A DNA stretch of 14,742 nucleotides, taken from the NCBI GenBank assembly GCA_016302225.1, contig JAEDOB010000021.1, forward strand, positions 1-14,742. The letters run 5' to 3'. A program made the position numbers and the translations under genes. Under the pieces are notes generated by a model. It was not told where the DNA came from. It was given only the letters and a program-made list of their open reading frames with translations, and did no database searches. The stretch comes from Oscillospiraceae bacterium (GTDB taxonomy: Bacteria; Bacillota; Clostridia; Oscillospirales; Ruminococcaceae). Shown here in pieces: positions 7,794 through 14,664 of this stretch. Position 1 is the stretch's first letter; each line of letters begins with the position of its first letter.

Positions 7794-7794
7794 A

Positions 7795-8244
7795 TCATTC
7801 GCCCTCCTTGTAAATGGAGAATTTCAAGGGATAATCCTCGGCAGCTATCATCTGAACTGCCTTCTTGTTATCGGCATTTACTGCAAGGGGGCTTTTGAGA
7901 TTTGCCGTTGCCTGATGAAAATCCTCGGGGACAACAGCTATGGCAAGAAATCGTATATCGGAATTCTCGTTTGCATCGATAACTGCCATATCCTCGGGAG
8001 AAATAGTCGGCTTATATCCCGAACAAAGCTCGCAGGGGTCAAAAACGATGAAGCAAAGCCCGGGCTTCTGAACGCTTTGCAGCCACATAGGATATTTACC
8101 GTCCCCCAGGGGAGAAAGCAGCGCATATTCCGTAAGCTCCTCAAAAGCGATAATGCCCTTCGGGAATGTGATGACCTCGGAAAGGGGGATCTCCTGCTTT
8201 CCGAAATCTCTTGTATCTATATTAATGATCCTGTTCATATCCAT
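7795..8244 (-). CDS. fliW: Flagellar assembly factor FliW (CsrA antagonist)
   Basis: A 149-aa protein of normal FliW length. Characteristic segments are FPKGIIAFEELTEYALL (residues 27-43), MWLQSVQKPGLCFIVFDP (53-70), and TANLKSPLAVN (113-123) followed by a QMI segment. FliW binds flagellin or, when flagellin is exported, binds CsrA allosterically and relieves repression. It is encoded directly upstream of csrA, with one base between the genes. The start follows an AAAGGCGG ribosome binding site; a second in-frame ATG two codons later is possible. Confident call. Confidence 0.95.
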   Translation of the reverse strand: MDMNRIINIDTRDFGKQEIPLSEVITFPKGIIAFEELTEYALLSPLGDGKYPMWLQSVQKPGLCFIVFDPCELCSGYKPTISPEDMAVIDANENSDIRFLAIAVVPEDFHQATANLKSPLAVNADNKKAVQMIAAEDYPLKFSIYKEGE

Positions 8245-8268
8245 AATGCGGACCGCCTTTCGGTTATG

Positions 8269-8877
8269 TCAAACTAATTTATCAAGCTCCTGCTCGGTAT
8301 ATCCGGGAGCGGCGCTTGCGGGGAAATAGAACGGCTCGCCGATATACTGTATATCCACTCTCGGGTACTGGCTGACGAAATATTCCAGCTGTGCGGGCAC
8401 ATACTGTATCTCCAGAGTAGACGGCTCAACATCGAAATTCAGCTGTGAACGGGTGTATCGGAAATCCACCGTTCCGCCGTCCCAGGAGATCTTTACTCCG
8501 CCCTTTGGGATAAAGTCCATGACCGATTCTCTGACACGGTTCAGATTGCTCCGTGCAATATCGGCGGGAGTGACACGCCTGTGAGCAAGTGCCAGCTGAT
8601 TGCCCTCCTTGACGGTTTTCGCAACGGCATCAAGCCCCGCCTGTCTGCCCTTTGCGGCAACATCTCTTACGAAGGTATCGCAGTTTTTGAGGTTAAGGCT
8701 GTTGCGCCACTGAGTGTTGTCTATCTTCATCTGCAGCGGCTCTATCTGATACTCAAGACCTCCCTGTTCGCGGGACATCTTGACGGAAGCGAACTTGCTG
8801 TTCATTTCCAGCCTGCCGGGTGTAGTCTTTAGTTCGATTTTTATTGGGGTCGTTGTTATATCCAGAAGCTGATCCAT
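8269..8877 (-). CDS. DUF6470 (YviE-like) flagellar operon protein
   Basis: A 202-aa soluble protein with the layout of Bacillus YviE (DUF6470): the N-terminus has repeated short beta segments ending in I/L-x-I/M (IKIELKTTPGRLEM, then LEYQIEPLQMKIDN), a helical centre (about 65-125), and a C-terminus with further repeated strands (TVDFRYTRSQLNFDVEPSTLEIQY). Genes of this family occupy this position between flgL and fliW in many Firmicutes. Its biochemical role is not established; association with flagellar assembly is from synteny. The start is supported by a GGGAGTGAG ribosome binding site. Stop and fliW start are 24 nt apart. Confidence 0.85.
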   Translation of the reverse strand: MDQLLDITTTPIKIELKTTPGRLEMNSKFASVKMSREQGGLEYQIEPLQMKIDNTQWRNSLNLKNCDTFVRDVAAKGRQAGLDAVAKTVKEGNQLALAHRRVTPADIARSNLNRVRESVMDFIPKGGVKISWDGGTVDFRYTRSQLNFDVEPSTLEIQYVPAQLEYFVSQYPRVDIQYIGEPFYFPASAAPGYTEQELDKLV

Positions 8878-8908
8878 TAACTCTCACTCCCTTCGCACCA
8901 AAGCGTAA

Positions 8909-10009
8909 TTATCTGATAAAATCGAAAATACTCTGAGGAATGACCTGCGAACCCATTTGAAGTGTGGCATTATAAGCAGCCTGAGCGGATTTCAGGTCGG
9001 TAATTTCCTGAGTAAGGTCTGAGGCTTCAATGTCCTTCTGCTGTACCTGGAGATTATATCTGTCATTTTCTACCTTAGTAAGGTGGAATTCAATGGCTTC
9101 GCTCTTTGCTCCGAAGTTGGTAACGCCGATAAGAACAGTTTCCTTAGCTGCGTGTATCTTATCCAGCAGACGGAAACAGGTTTGCTTGTCGCCGTTTCTG
9201 AGAGCTTCCGCAGCGTCGTAGGTAAGCTGGATAACATTCAGGCTGTCGCCGTCCTCGTCAACACCGCAGCCTGTCATTTCAACGCCGTTAAGGGTGATGT
9301 TCATGGCGGTATTGGGGTCAACCTTTGCGGTTGCGGGATCCGCCTCGCCTGTAACGGGGTCGGTTTCATAGGTATACTTAATGCCGATACCCACATCAAC
9401 GTAAATAGGCTGAGAAGCGGGGAAGAGGTTATAGGGACGAACCGAACCCTCTGCATACTCCTCGGCGGAAAGTGTTTCACCGTTAAAGGTATGCTCGCCG
9501 CCCGTCCCGGTTTCTATCATTGTATTAACGGGAACGCCGTTGTAGGACAGCTTGCGTGTCGTTTCGTCAAAGGTAAAGGGAACGCTTGAATTGTTCGTTC
9601 CGCCGAATATCTGTCGGTCGGAATACATATCATTAAGCTCTGTACGCATCTGCTCGGCGAAATTCTCCAGCTCCTGAGCGATGATGTTATGCTCTGTGGG
9701 GCTTTTGTCGCCGTTTACGCCGTAGATAAGCTGAGTGGTAACCTTAGTTACCTCACCGCTGACGGTCAGCAGGTGGGATTCTGCGGAATTGTAGAGTGCC
9801 TGAACCTTTTTAAGGTTATCCTCATACATATCCAGATTGGCAAGGGATTTTCTGATTATCATAGCATTTGCGGCAGCGGTAGCGTCCTCGGAAGCACGAG
9901 TAAACTTTCTTTCCGTCAGAATGCGGTTATTTATCTTGCTCATACGTTCAAGAGCGGAGTTGCTGTTTCTGAGGTACTGCCGCTTCATACCGTTCTGAGT
10001 TATTCTCAT
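8909..10009 (-). CDS. flgL: Flagellar hook-associated protein 3, FlgL
   Basis: A 366-aa flagellin-like junction protein. The N-terminus MRITQNGMKRQYLRNSNSAL and the segment FTRASEDATAAANAM (residues 37-50) are the conserved helix and loop of FlgL/flagellins, and the C-terminal coiled coil ends in QEITDLKSAQAAYNATLQMG. FlgL sits between FlgK and the filament and is exported by the flagellar type III apparatus. The middle (about 150-250) holds the variable beta domain. The start at 10009 has a GGAGGATAA ribosome binding site. It follows flgK by 101 nt, a gap with a strong hairpin and two ACCGATAA repeats. Full flagellin is excluded by position and the FlgL-type termini. Confidence 0.95.
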   Translation of the reverse strand: MRITQNGMKRQYLRNSNSALERMSKINNRILTERKFTRASEDATAAANAMIIRKSLANLDMYEDNLKKVQALYNSAESHLLTVSGEVTKVTTQLIYGVNGDKSPTEHNIIAQELENFAEQMRTELNDMYSDRQIFGGTNNSSVPFTFDETTRKLSYNGVPVNTMIETGTGGEHTFNGETLSAEEYAEGSVRPYNLFPASQPIYVDVGIGIKYTYETDPVTGEADPATAKVDPNTAMNITLNGVEMTGCGVDEDGDSLNVIQLTYDAAEALRNGDKQTCFRLLDKIHAAKETVLIGVTNFGAKSEAIEFHLTKVENDRYNLQVQQKDIEASDLTQEITDLKSAQAAYNATLQMGSQVIPQSIFDFIR

Positions 10010-10032
10010 TGGTTTATCCTCCTACATAATAC

Positions 10033-10052
10033 ACCGATAAAAATACCGATAA
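10033..10052. repeat. Direct repeat ACCGATAA x2 in the flgL leader
   Basis: Two identical ACCGATAA octamers on the plus strand are separated by AAAT (12-bp period). They differ by one base from the sigma-28 -10 element GCCGATAA, but they face away from flgL and no TAAA -35 lies upstream. In the flgL mRNA they read UUAUCGGU twice, shortly before the ribosome binding site. Role unknown. Confidence 0.6.
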
Positions 10053-10063
10053 TACTTTTATCT

Positions 10064-10096
10064 GCTTTCTTTCCAGCCTTCGGCGGGAAAGAAAGC
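10064..10096. repeat. Intercistronic hairpin between flgK and flgL
   Basis: An 11-bp perfect stem (GCTTTCTTTCC/GGAAAGAAAGC) is topped by a GCC-TTC-GGC mini-stem after one mismatch. No T-tract follows on either strand, so it is not a terminator. It probably stabilises or processes the flagellar mRNA. Its TTC-loop GCC/GGC apex is shared with the hairpin at 14388-14426. Confidence 0.8.
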
Positions 10097-10110
10097 ACTA
10101 ACAGCGTTTA

Positions 10111-11967
10111 TTACCTGCCCACAAGACCCATCTGATTGATGATAACATCGAGAGCCTCGTCAAGGGTGGTCATCATTCTTGCAGCGGCGTTATACCACTT
10201 CTGGAAATTCATCATATTAATGCCTTCCTCGTCGAGAGATACGCCCATGATCTCATCTCTTGCGGCGCCTACCGATTCGAGGATAGTGGTGTTTGCCTTA
10301 GCGGAATCATACTCAAACTGTGTCTTTTCGCCGATTATCTCGCCGTAATTTCTTACATAGCCTTCAAGGGTATATGTCTGACCCGAAGGGATACTGTCAT
10401 ATGTAAATTCGCCTTGGAACACAGCCAGCAGACGGTGGAGATTTTCGTTGTCCAGCTCCTCGCCGGTTTTTCCCGCATCATTCTTCTGGACGGGAGTCCT
10501 TGTTATCATCATGGTGTCGTTCTTCCATGCGTCGCTTACTGCAAAGGTGAAAGCGGGTTCGTTCTCATCGTAGGTGAACATTATTCTGTCGGCGGTAGCG
10601 GCGGTGCCGTCGTAGCCGTTAGCGGCGTTGAACTTATTCGCCATAGTCTTAGCCAGCGAATCAATGATCTCCTTGAAATAGGGGATACCCTGATAGCCGT
10701 TCTTGCATTCGCCCGTATATTTGGGGCTTGCAACGAAATCGCCGTTGCCGTTGTACATATCGAACAGACCCTTTAATGTGCCTGTTTTCAGACCCTCGTT
10801 TCCGGGTGTTCTTGAATCTGTGCCCACGATATATATCTCGTTTGTAACTCTCTGTGCCGTTACGGGATTGCCTTCTGTATCTACTACGGGATTGCCTTCT
10901 GCATCTGTTACCGTATATGTTTCCGTAAGTGCTCCCAGCTCCGCATCAAGCTTTGCGGGATCGCTCATGATATTTATCCATTTTTCGGCGGAGTGCAGCT
11001 CGGAGGCGTAAAGCTTTAGATTGGAAGGAGCCTTCTCGGCGGCGTCTGTGCTGGACGGGTCAAACATGGAAATTTTTCCGAAAACATACTGATTTTGGCT
11101 GACAAGCTTTGCGCCCGCCGTACCGGGTGCAACCACCGTGCCGTTTTCGTCAACATAGTATTCTTCCTTGACCCTGTCGACCATTACCTTGTCACCGAAG
11201 GAAACGGTAATATCTCCGAGAGCATTTTCCTTGACATAAACATTTCCGTACTCAGCCAGCTCGTCAAGCAGAAGATTTCTCTGATCCTTGAGTTCAAGAG
11301 GACCATAGGTGGTATTTGATCTGTATGTACCGTCATCGTCGATATATGTTTCGTTAGATGCAACGTAATCATCAACTATCTGCTTATTGAGGGCGGAGAT
11401 CTGCTTGAATATCTCGTTTATTCTCTTAACGGCATTTTCGGTCTTTGTGAATGTCAGTTCGGACACCTGATCTATCCTGCTGCTGAAATTCTGGAATATC
11501 TGACCGACCTTTTTAGCCTCATTGATAGCAATGGCAGCCATTTCGCGCCTGTCTGCATTGTCTGCGGAGAAGGACTGCAAAGCGGCTTCAAACTTATTCA
11601 TAACGCCCGAAAATCCCGTGTCTGCGGCTTCTATATCGTCGATAACGTCCTCTATCTGATAGAGAATGTCCGCCTTAGTGGTGGACTCGTTGGCTTCACC
11701 GCTGAGAGTTCTGTAACGTTCATCGAGAAGGACATCTCTTACCTGAGTAACGCCCCTCATATCAACGCCCTGACCTGCCAGAGCTATTTTGGTATTGTAT
11801 CTCAGTCCGCTCTGAAAATTCTCCACGGAGAAAAGGTCGACTCTCTGACGGGTGTAGCCCTCGGTGTCGACATTTCCGATGTTGCTGCCTGTTATATCGA
11901 GAGCCTTCTGTGCCGAAAAAAGGGCACGCTTCTGTGTTTCAAATCCTAAAAATGTAGGTCTAAGCAT
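10111..11967 (-). CDS. flgK: Flagellar hook-associated protein 1, FlgK
   Basis: A 618-aa protein. Residues about 5-42 are the flagellar rod/hook N-terminal motif (ITGSNIGNVDTEGYTRQR, the family's N-x-x-T-x-GYxRQ). The C-terminus (VSLDEEGINMMNFQKWYNAA, then MMTTLDEALDVIINQMGLVGR) is the classic FlgK ending. FlgK joins hook to filament and is exported by the flagellar apparatus with FlgN as its chaperone, whose gene lies 25 nt upstream. The central region (about 330-480) is variable and includes a short duplicated Asp-x-Glu-Gly-Asn-Pro-Val segment encoded by a 24-bp tandem repeat. The start follows an AAAGG ribosome binding site. Confident call. Confidence 0.97.
   Translation of the reverse strand: MLRPTFLGFETQKRALFSAQKALDITGSNIGNVDTEGYTRQRVDLFSVENFQSGLRYNTKIALAGQGVDMRGVTQVRDVLLDERYRTLSGEANESTTKADILYQIEDVIDDIEAADTGFSGVMNKFEAALQSFSADNADRREMAAIAINEAKKVGQIFQNFSSRIDQVSELTFTKTENAVKRINEIFKQISALNKQIVDDYVASNETYIDDDGTYRSNTTYGPLELKDQRNLLLDELAEYGNVYVKENALGDITVSFGDKVMVDRVKEEYYVDENGTVVAPGTAGAKLVSQNQYVFGKISMFDPSSTDAAEKAPSNLKLYASELHSAEKWINIMSDPAKLDAELGALTETYTVTDAEGNPVVDTEGNPVTAQRVTNEIYIVGTDSRTPGNEGLKTGTLKGLFDMYNGNGDFVASPKYTGECKNGYQGIPYFKEIIDSLAKTMANKFNAANGYDGTAATADRIMFTYDENEPAFTFAVSDAWKNDTMMITRTPVQKNDAGKTGEELDNENLHRLLAVFQGEFTYDSIPSGQTYTLEGYVRNYGEIIGEKTQFEYDSAKANTTILESVGAARDEIMGVSLDEEGINMMNFQKWYNAAARMMTTLDEALDVIINQMGLVGR
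10861..10908. repeat. 24-bp tandem duplication inside flgK
   Basis: Two adjacent 24-bp copies match at 21 of 24 positions and encode a repeated DxEGNPV unit in the variable part of FlgK. It is in frame and looks like a recent small duplication within a surface-exposed loop. Confidence 0.8.
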
Positions 11968-11992
11968 TATTGATCGTTCCTTTCGTTCCGTA

Positions 11993-12445
11993 TCAGACAG
12001 ACTTCATCATTGAATGGATATTTTCGTCCGACCGGTTTTTTCCGCCGTTCACATTATATGTATCAGACTCTGCGGGAGTCTCAAATTTCTTCATTCGCTC
12101 GGCAACGATAAGCCGCACGTTGTCGTTGACCTTTTTTATCTCCAGCACCAGACGGGAAAGCTCCTTGAATTCGGCTCTGAGAGCCTCCTTCTTGTCATCG
12201 GGGGCTTCGTCGATTATGTTGCTGAAGGTCTTGTTCTGACCGTTTGTGCCCGAAAGTATTCTGAGCCGCTTGGTTTCAAAGGCGTTTGTTTTCATAATAA
12301 GAGCCTGCTCGGTCTTGATGGAATCTGTCAGCCCCTGAATATCGTCCTCCGCCACAAGCTTCATCTTTTTCAGCTCGAAGGCGAGGAAATCTCTGTAATG
12401 CTCGTTATATTGCTTGAAAAAAAGCAGCAGGCTGTTGTAATCCAT
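11993..12445 (-). CDS. flgN: FlgN-family chaperone for FlgK/FlgL
   Basis: A 150-aa, charged, helical, probably coiled-coil cytoplasmic protein without signal peptide, in the flgN position between flgM and flgK (B. subtilis yvyG). FlgN binds the C-terminal helices of FlgK and FlgL and carries them to the export gate. The helical core runs to about residue 120; the remaining polar tail (residues 120-150) is probably disordered. The start has an AAGGAGC ribosome binding site. It lies 62 nt downstream of flgM, and I see no promoter in that gap. Sequence is poorly conserved in this family, so the call rests on length, helicity and synteny. Confidence 0.85.
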   Translation of the reverse strand: MDYNSLLLFFKQYNEHYRDFLAFELKKMKLVAEDDIQGLTDSIKTEQALIMKTNAFETKRLRILSGTNGQNKTFSNIIDEAPDDKKEALRAEFKELSRLVLEIKKVNDNVRLIVAERMKKFETPAESDTYNVNGGKNRSDENIHSMMKSV

Positions 12446-12507
12446 AATGATTGCTCCTTAAAATTATACAGGCGGTAAATTCTCTTTTTCTTATACTATC
12501 GGTAAAA

Positions 12508-12786
12508 TCAGCCGTCGATAATAGCGGCTGCGATCTTCTCGCTTGAAACGCTGTAAGTACCTGCGTTTACCGAAGCTCTGAGGGCGGCGATCCTTTCGGG
12601 AGAAGCAAAGCCGTCAACGCTCCGCTTAGCCGCTGCCTTAGCCGCTTCGGGCGATTTCGCCATTGCGGAAAACTCCACAGTGTCCGTATTTTTGGACGCT
12701 GCCTGCTTAACTTCCTTTTTTGATCTTCCATCGAAAGAGCTTCTCTGATATGCTGCGAGAGCCGACGACAGTTTCTTTATCTCCAT
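12508..12786 (-). CDS. flgM: Anti-sigma-28 factor FlgM
   Basis: A 92-aa protein of normal FlgM length. The second half has the FlgM signature: DTVEFSAMAK (residues 35-44), then ERIAALRASVNAGTYSVSSEKIAAAII (64-90), which matches the family's R-x-x-x-I-x-x-L-(R/K)-x-x-(I/V)-x-x-G-x-Y pattern. FlgM binds and blocks sigma-28 (SigD/FliA) until it is lost by export after hook completion. I chose the ATG at 12786 over one at 12822, because GGAGGTGA lies 5 nt before it. It is the first gene of the operon and carries its own sigma-28 promoter, which gives negative feedback on sigma-28 activity. Confidence 0.93.
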   Translation of the reverse strand: MEIKKLSSALAAYQRSSFDGRSKKEVKQAASKNTDTVEFSAMAKSPEAAKAAAKRSVDGFASPERIAALRASVNAGTYSVSSEKIAAAIIDG

Positions 12787-12852
12787 ATAAGTCACCTCCG
12801 TAAAATCTGCGTTCGGCGGCATTTTCTCAAGCCGCTGACACTCCTATATACT

Positions 12853-12879
12853 ATATCGGCAAATACTTCTGAAACTTTA
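12853..12879 (-). promoter_or_regulatory. Sigma-28 (SigD-type) promoter for the flagellar operon
   Basis: The minus strand carries TAAA (12876-12879), a 15-bp spacer, then GCCGATAT (12853-12860), an exact match to the B. subtilis SigD consensus TAAA-N14-16-GCCGATAT. The predicted transcription start is about 60 nt before the flgM start. A sigma-A-like TATAAT is also present upstream (12935-12940), but without a clear -35. Confidence 0.9.
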
Positions 12880-12972
12880 GCCGAAAAATTTATTTTGCGG
12901 ACATTTTTTTATTTGGCTGTAAACCCTTTGAAGGATTATACTAATTGTATATTTTTCTTCGGATAAAATGTG

Positions 12973-13006
12973 AAAAAGCCGCCGAATATCATAGAAATTC
13001 GGCGGC
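12973..13006 (-). terminator. Intrinsic terminator of the lipoprotein gene
   Basis: On the minus strand a perfect 10-bp stem (GCCGCCGAAT/ATTCGGCGGC) with a 9-nt loop is followed by TTTTTC. It begins 6 nt after the stop of the lipoprotein gene and isolates it from flgM. Confidence 0.9.
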
Positions 13007-13012
13007 ACTGTA

Positions 13013-13888
13013 TTATTCTGCGGTTGTTTCCTCGGCTGATTCGGGGTTTGCGGGTTCAATGTCAATTATCTCGCCTTGAACGCCCATATCACCGTCCTGC
13101 GCACTTTCGCTCTGATATGCTTCGGGGTCGGAGAAGTCGGACATTTTGTAGCCCTCAAAATGTGAGATATAGTTTTCATCGGCGGTATCGGAAAGACGTG
13201 TTACCTCCGCAACCACCTCAGATGCAACTCCGTCATAGGTGAAGCTCTCCACAAATTTCACCAGCGTGCCCTCTTCATCGAACCAGTAGCTGATAATATC
13301 GTTTGCGTCCCCGCCGATATAGGAGGATTCGACGGTATAGGTCTTTCCGTCAACAGTCTGTTCGGTGACTGCCATAAAATCCGAAAGCATTGCGCTCAGC
13401 TGTTCGCCAAAATAGGTTTTCGGGGTAACAACGGCGAGGTAGCCATCGTCCTTGATGATAATGCCTTCCTTTACGCTGTGGTCGTAGGTGTAAACAAAAC
13501 CGTTGTCGGCAATAAGGCTCATATCCGATTCCGAGTCATTTGCCCTTGCGCCGACGATATTTCCGTCCGAGGACATATTCACGGTCATGCTGCTGCCGTT
13601 CTGGGAAAGAACAATGGTCATTGTGTAAACGTCCATCGAGCAGACCTTTTCGATATATTTTCCCGTTTGGGACTTGAAATATGCCACCTGTTCGCCTTCA
13701 AGCTCGGGGAGGGGGTCCTTCTGCAGGTCAACTATAATGGTTTCGGCGGTGGTTTCCGATTCGGTAACGCTTTCGGACACGGTAGTTTCCTCTGTTGTTT
13801 CGGAAACCGTTTCTGCGTTGTTTCCGCCCGAGCAGGCTGTCAGGGCAATGCAGGAAACTGCGATCAATGCGGCTAAAAGCTTTTTCAT
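13013..13888 (-). CDS. Predicted lipoprotein, uncharacterised
   Basis: A 291-aa precursor with a textbook lipoprotein signal peptide: MKK, a hydrophobic stretch, then LTAC with the lipidated Cys at residue 19. The mature protein would be anchored to the outer face of the membrane. Residues about 20-50 form a Thr/Ser/Glu-rich low-complexity linker (ETTEETTVSESVTESETTAE), followed by a folded domain (about 60-265) rich in beta-strand patterns, including DEEGTLVKF, which loosely recalls LolA/LppX-like lipid-binding folds. The C-terminus is again acidic and Ser/Glu-rich. I do not recognise the family. The start has a TTGGAG ribosome binding site. It is monocistronic, with its own terminator and divergent from the next gene. 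Nothing links it to motility apart from position. Confidence 0.85.
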   Translation of the reverse strand: MKKLLAALIAVSCIALTACSGGNNAETVSETTEETTVSESVTESETTAETIIVDLQKDPLPELEGEQVAYFKSQTGKYIEKVCSMDVYTMTIVLSQNGSSMTVNMSSDGNIVGARANDSESDMSLIADNGFVYTYDHSVKEGIIIKDDGYLAVVTPKTYFGEQLSAMLSDFMAVTEQTVDGKTYTVESSYIGGDANDIISYWFDEEGTLVKFVESFTYDGVASEVVAEVTRLSDTADENYISHFEGYKMSDFSDPEAYQSESAQDGDMGVQGEIIDIEPANPESAEETTAE

Positions 13889-13984
13889 TTAAATATCTCC
13901 AATCTTTATGAATTCTTTATAGTTTTTTAAGGGTTTCTAAAATATGGTGGTGTATGATAATAATTGTAAAGGGGGAAGCCCGAA

Positions 13985-14308
13985 ATGAACTGGGTGCTGT
14001 ATTTTATAGTTTTCTGGCTGCTGTTTATTATCCCCGCCATTACAAGGCGAAAAAACCGCAGGCGAATAAAACAATCTAAAATGAGAAGAAGAAAGGGGCG
14101 CAAAGCCATGAGCTATGAGCTTATCAAGAAATTTATCGGAAAGAAATGTTACCTTCACGGGGAAAATGATTTCACCGTTCCCACGGGAGTTATCCTTACC
14201 GTTGAGGACAATTGGGCTGAGATAGAGCTTGAGGACAAAAAGACCAAGCTTGTTAATCTCGATTACATTACTCAAATAGAGGAAGTGCCCGAAAAGAAGA
14301 AAAAGTAA
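13985..14308 (+). CDS. Small membrane-anchored protein (DUF6897-like)
   Basis: A 107-aa protein with one N-terminal hydrophobic segment (residues about 3-19), a strongly basic stretch (21-41, many Arg/Lys), then a compact soluble domain (43-100) of the type IGKKCYLHGENDFTVPTGVI followed by a W-A-E-I-E strand and a YITQIEEVP ending. The positive-inside rule puts the soluble domain in the cytoplasm. It looks like DUF6897, a domain I associate with Ruminococcus-type genomes; the family call is from memory. An AAGGGGG ribosome binding site lies 10 nt before the start. An internal ATG at residue 42 could in principle give a soluble form. Function unknown. It is the only plus-strand gene in the window. 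Confidence 0.8.
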   Translation: MNWVLYFIVFWLLFIIPAITRRKNRRRIKQSKMRRRKGRKAMSYELIKKFIGKKCYLHGENDFTVPTGVILTVEDNWAEIELEDKKTKLVNLDYITQIEEVPEKKKK

Positions 14309-14350
14309 CAAGGGGAACAATCACCTATATACTTCAATTATAGTAACCGA

Positions 14351-14485
14351 CAAAAATTATTTTACTTTGAGTGGAATTCGAGTTAGGTATATATTTCTAC
14401 CCGCCTTCGGCGGGTAGAAATATATATGATGCTTAATATAGTCAGCAGGAAAATCAGAATCCTCGAATCGATCGGCGTTTTTCCA
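14351..14485 (-). ncRNA. Candidate structured small RNA of unknown class
   Basis: A perfect sigma-A promoter directs transcription leftward from about 14485 into a stretch with no ORF. The predicted RNA could close on itself by ATTCGAG/CTCGAAT (+ coordinates 14376-14382 and 14462-14468), enclosing a small GGA/TCC-type hairpin and the 18-bp hairpin at 14388-14426, a three-way-junction-like shape. A run of T (A5 on the plus strand at 14352-14356) might mark the 3' end, but it is not next to a good stem. No known RNA family is recognised. The 3' end is a guess. Confidence 0.3.
14388..14426. repeat. 18-bp perfect hairpin with TTC loop
   Basis: A perfect 18-bp inverted repeat (14388-14405 and 14409-14426) has an AT-rich base and a CCCGCC-TTC-GGCGGG apex. 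It is not followed by a T-tract on either strand. It lies 80 nt after the stop of the plus-strand gene and within the minus-strand RNA candidate. The apex resembles that of the hairpin at 10064-10096. Confidence 0.85.
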
Positions 14486-14491
14486 AGGGCT

Positions 14492-14520
14492 ATTATAGCA
14501 CACTTTATTATGTTTGTCAA
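14492..14520 (-). promoter_or_regulatory. Perfect consensus extended -10 sigma-A promoter
   Basis: The minus strand shows TTGACA (14515-14520), a 17-bp spacer ending in TGC, and TATAAT (14492-14497). Both hexamers are perfect, spacing is optimal and an extended TGn is present. It points leftward, towards the hairpin at 14388-14426, with no ORF immediately downstream. Confidence 0.85.
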
Positions 14521-14554
14521 ATCGGAGCAGGATTTCTTGCTCCGATATTTTTTT
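14521..14554 (+). terminator. Plus-strand intrinsic terminator
   Basis: A perfect 9-bp stem (ATCGGAGCA/TGCTCCGAT) with an 8-nt loop is followed by ATTTTTTT. It is 213 nt downstream of the plus-strand small-protein gene and is the nearest terminator for it. It abuts the -35 of the opposing promoter. Confidence 0.8.
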
Positions 14555-14657
14555 ATACTAATCTCCAATGAAGGTGTAGACAAAAAATCTGCACAAAACC
14601 TATAAGTACAAACTTTTTCACAGATTTTTTGTCCACTTTCTAATCAGAGATTAGTAT
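14555..14657. mobile_element. Symmetrical 103-bp inverted-repeat element, possible MITE
   Basis: The outer arms ATACTAATCTC (14555-14565) and GAGATTAGTAT (14647-14657) are perfect 11-bp inverted repeats. The inner arms GACAAAAAATCTG (14579-14591) and CAGATTTTTTGTC (14621-14633) are perfect 13-bp inverted repeats. Both pairs share one centre at 14606, with 13-nt spacers on each side. TA dinucleotides near the ends would fit a TA target duplication of an IS630/mariner-type miniature element, but because they fall within the palindrome they are not proof. Too short to encode a transposase. Confidence 0.45.
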
Positions 14658-14664
14658 TAATAAC

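Noticed and set aside
7630..8277. 215-codon plus-strand ORF opposite csrA and fliW
   Set aside because: It is antisense to two firmly identified genes and has no recognisable protein features.
10064..10096. The flgK-flgL hairpin as a transcription terminator
   Set aside because: No T-tract follows on either strand.
9689..10135. 148-codon plus-strand ORF antisense to flgL start
   Set aside because: A shadow of flgL that runs through the intercistronic hairpin; no independent support.
12787..12822. Longer FlgM from an ATG at 12822
   Set aside because: GGAGGTGA is placed for the ATG at 12786, and the extension does not look like FlgM.
14383..14583. 66-codon minus-strand ORF
   Set aside because: It crosses the terminator hairpin, the perfect promoter and the 18-bp hairpin, starts upstream of that promoter, and has no ribosome binding site.
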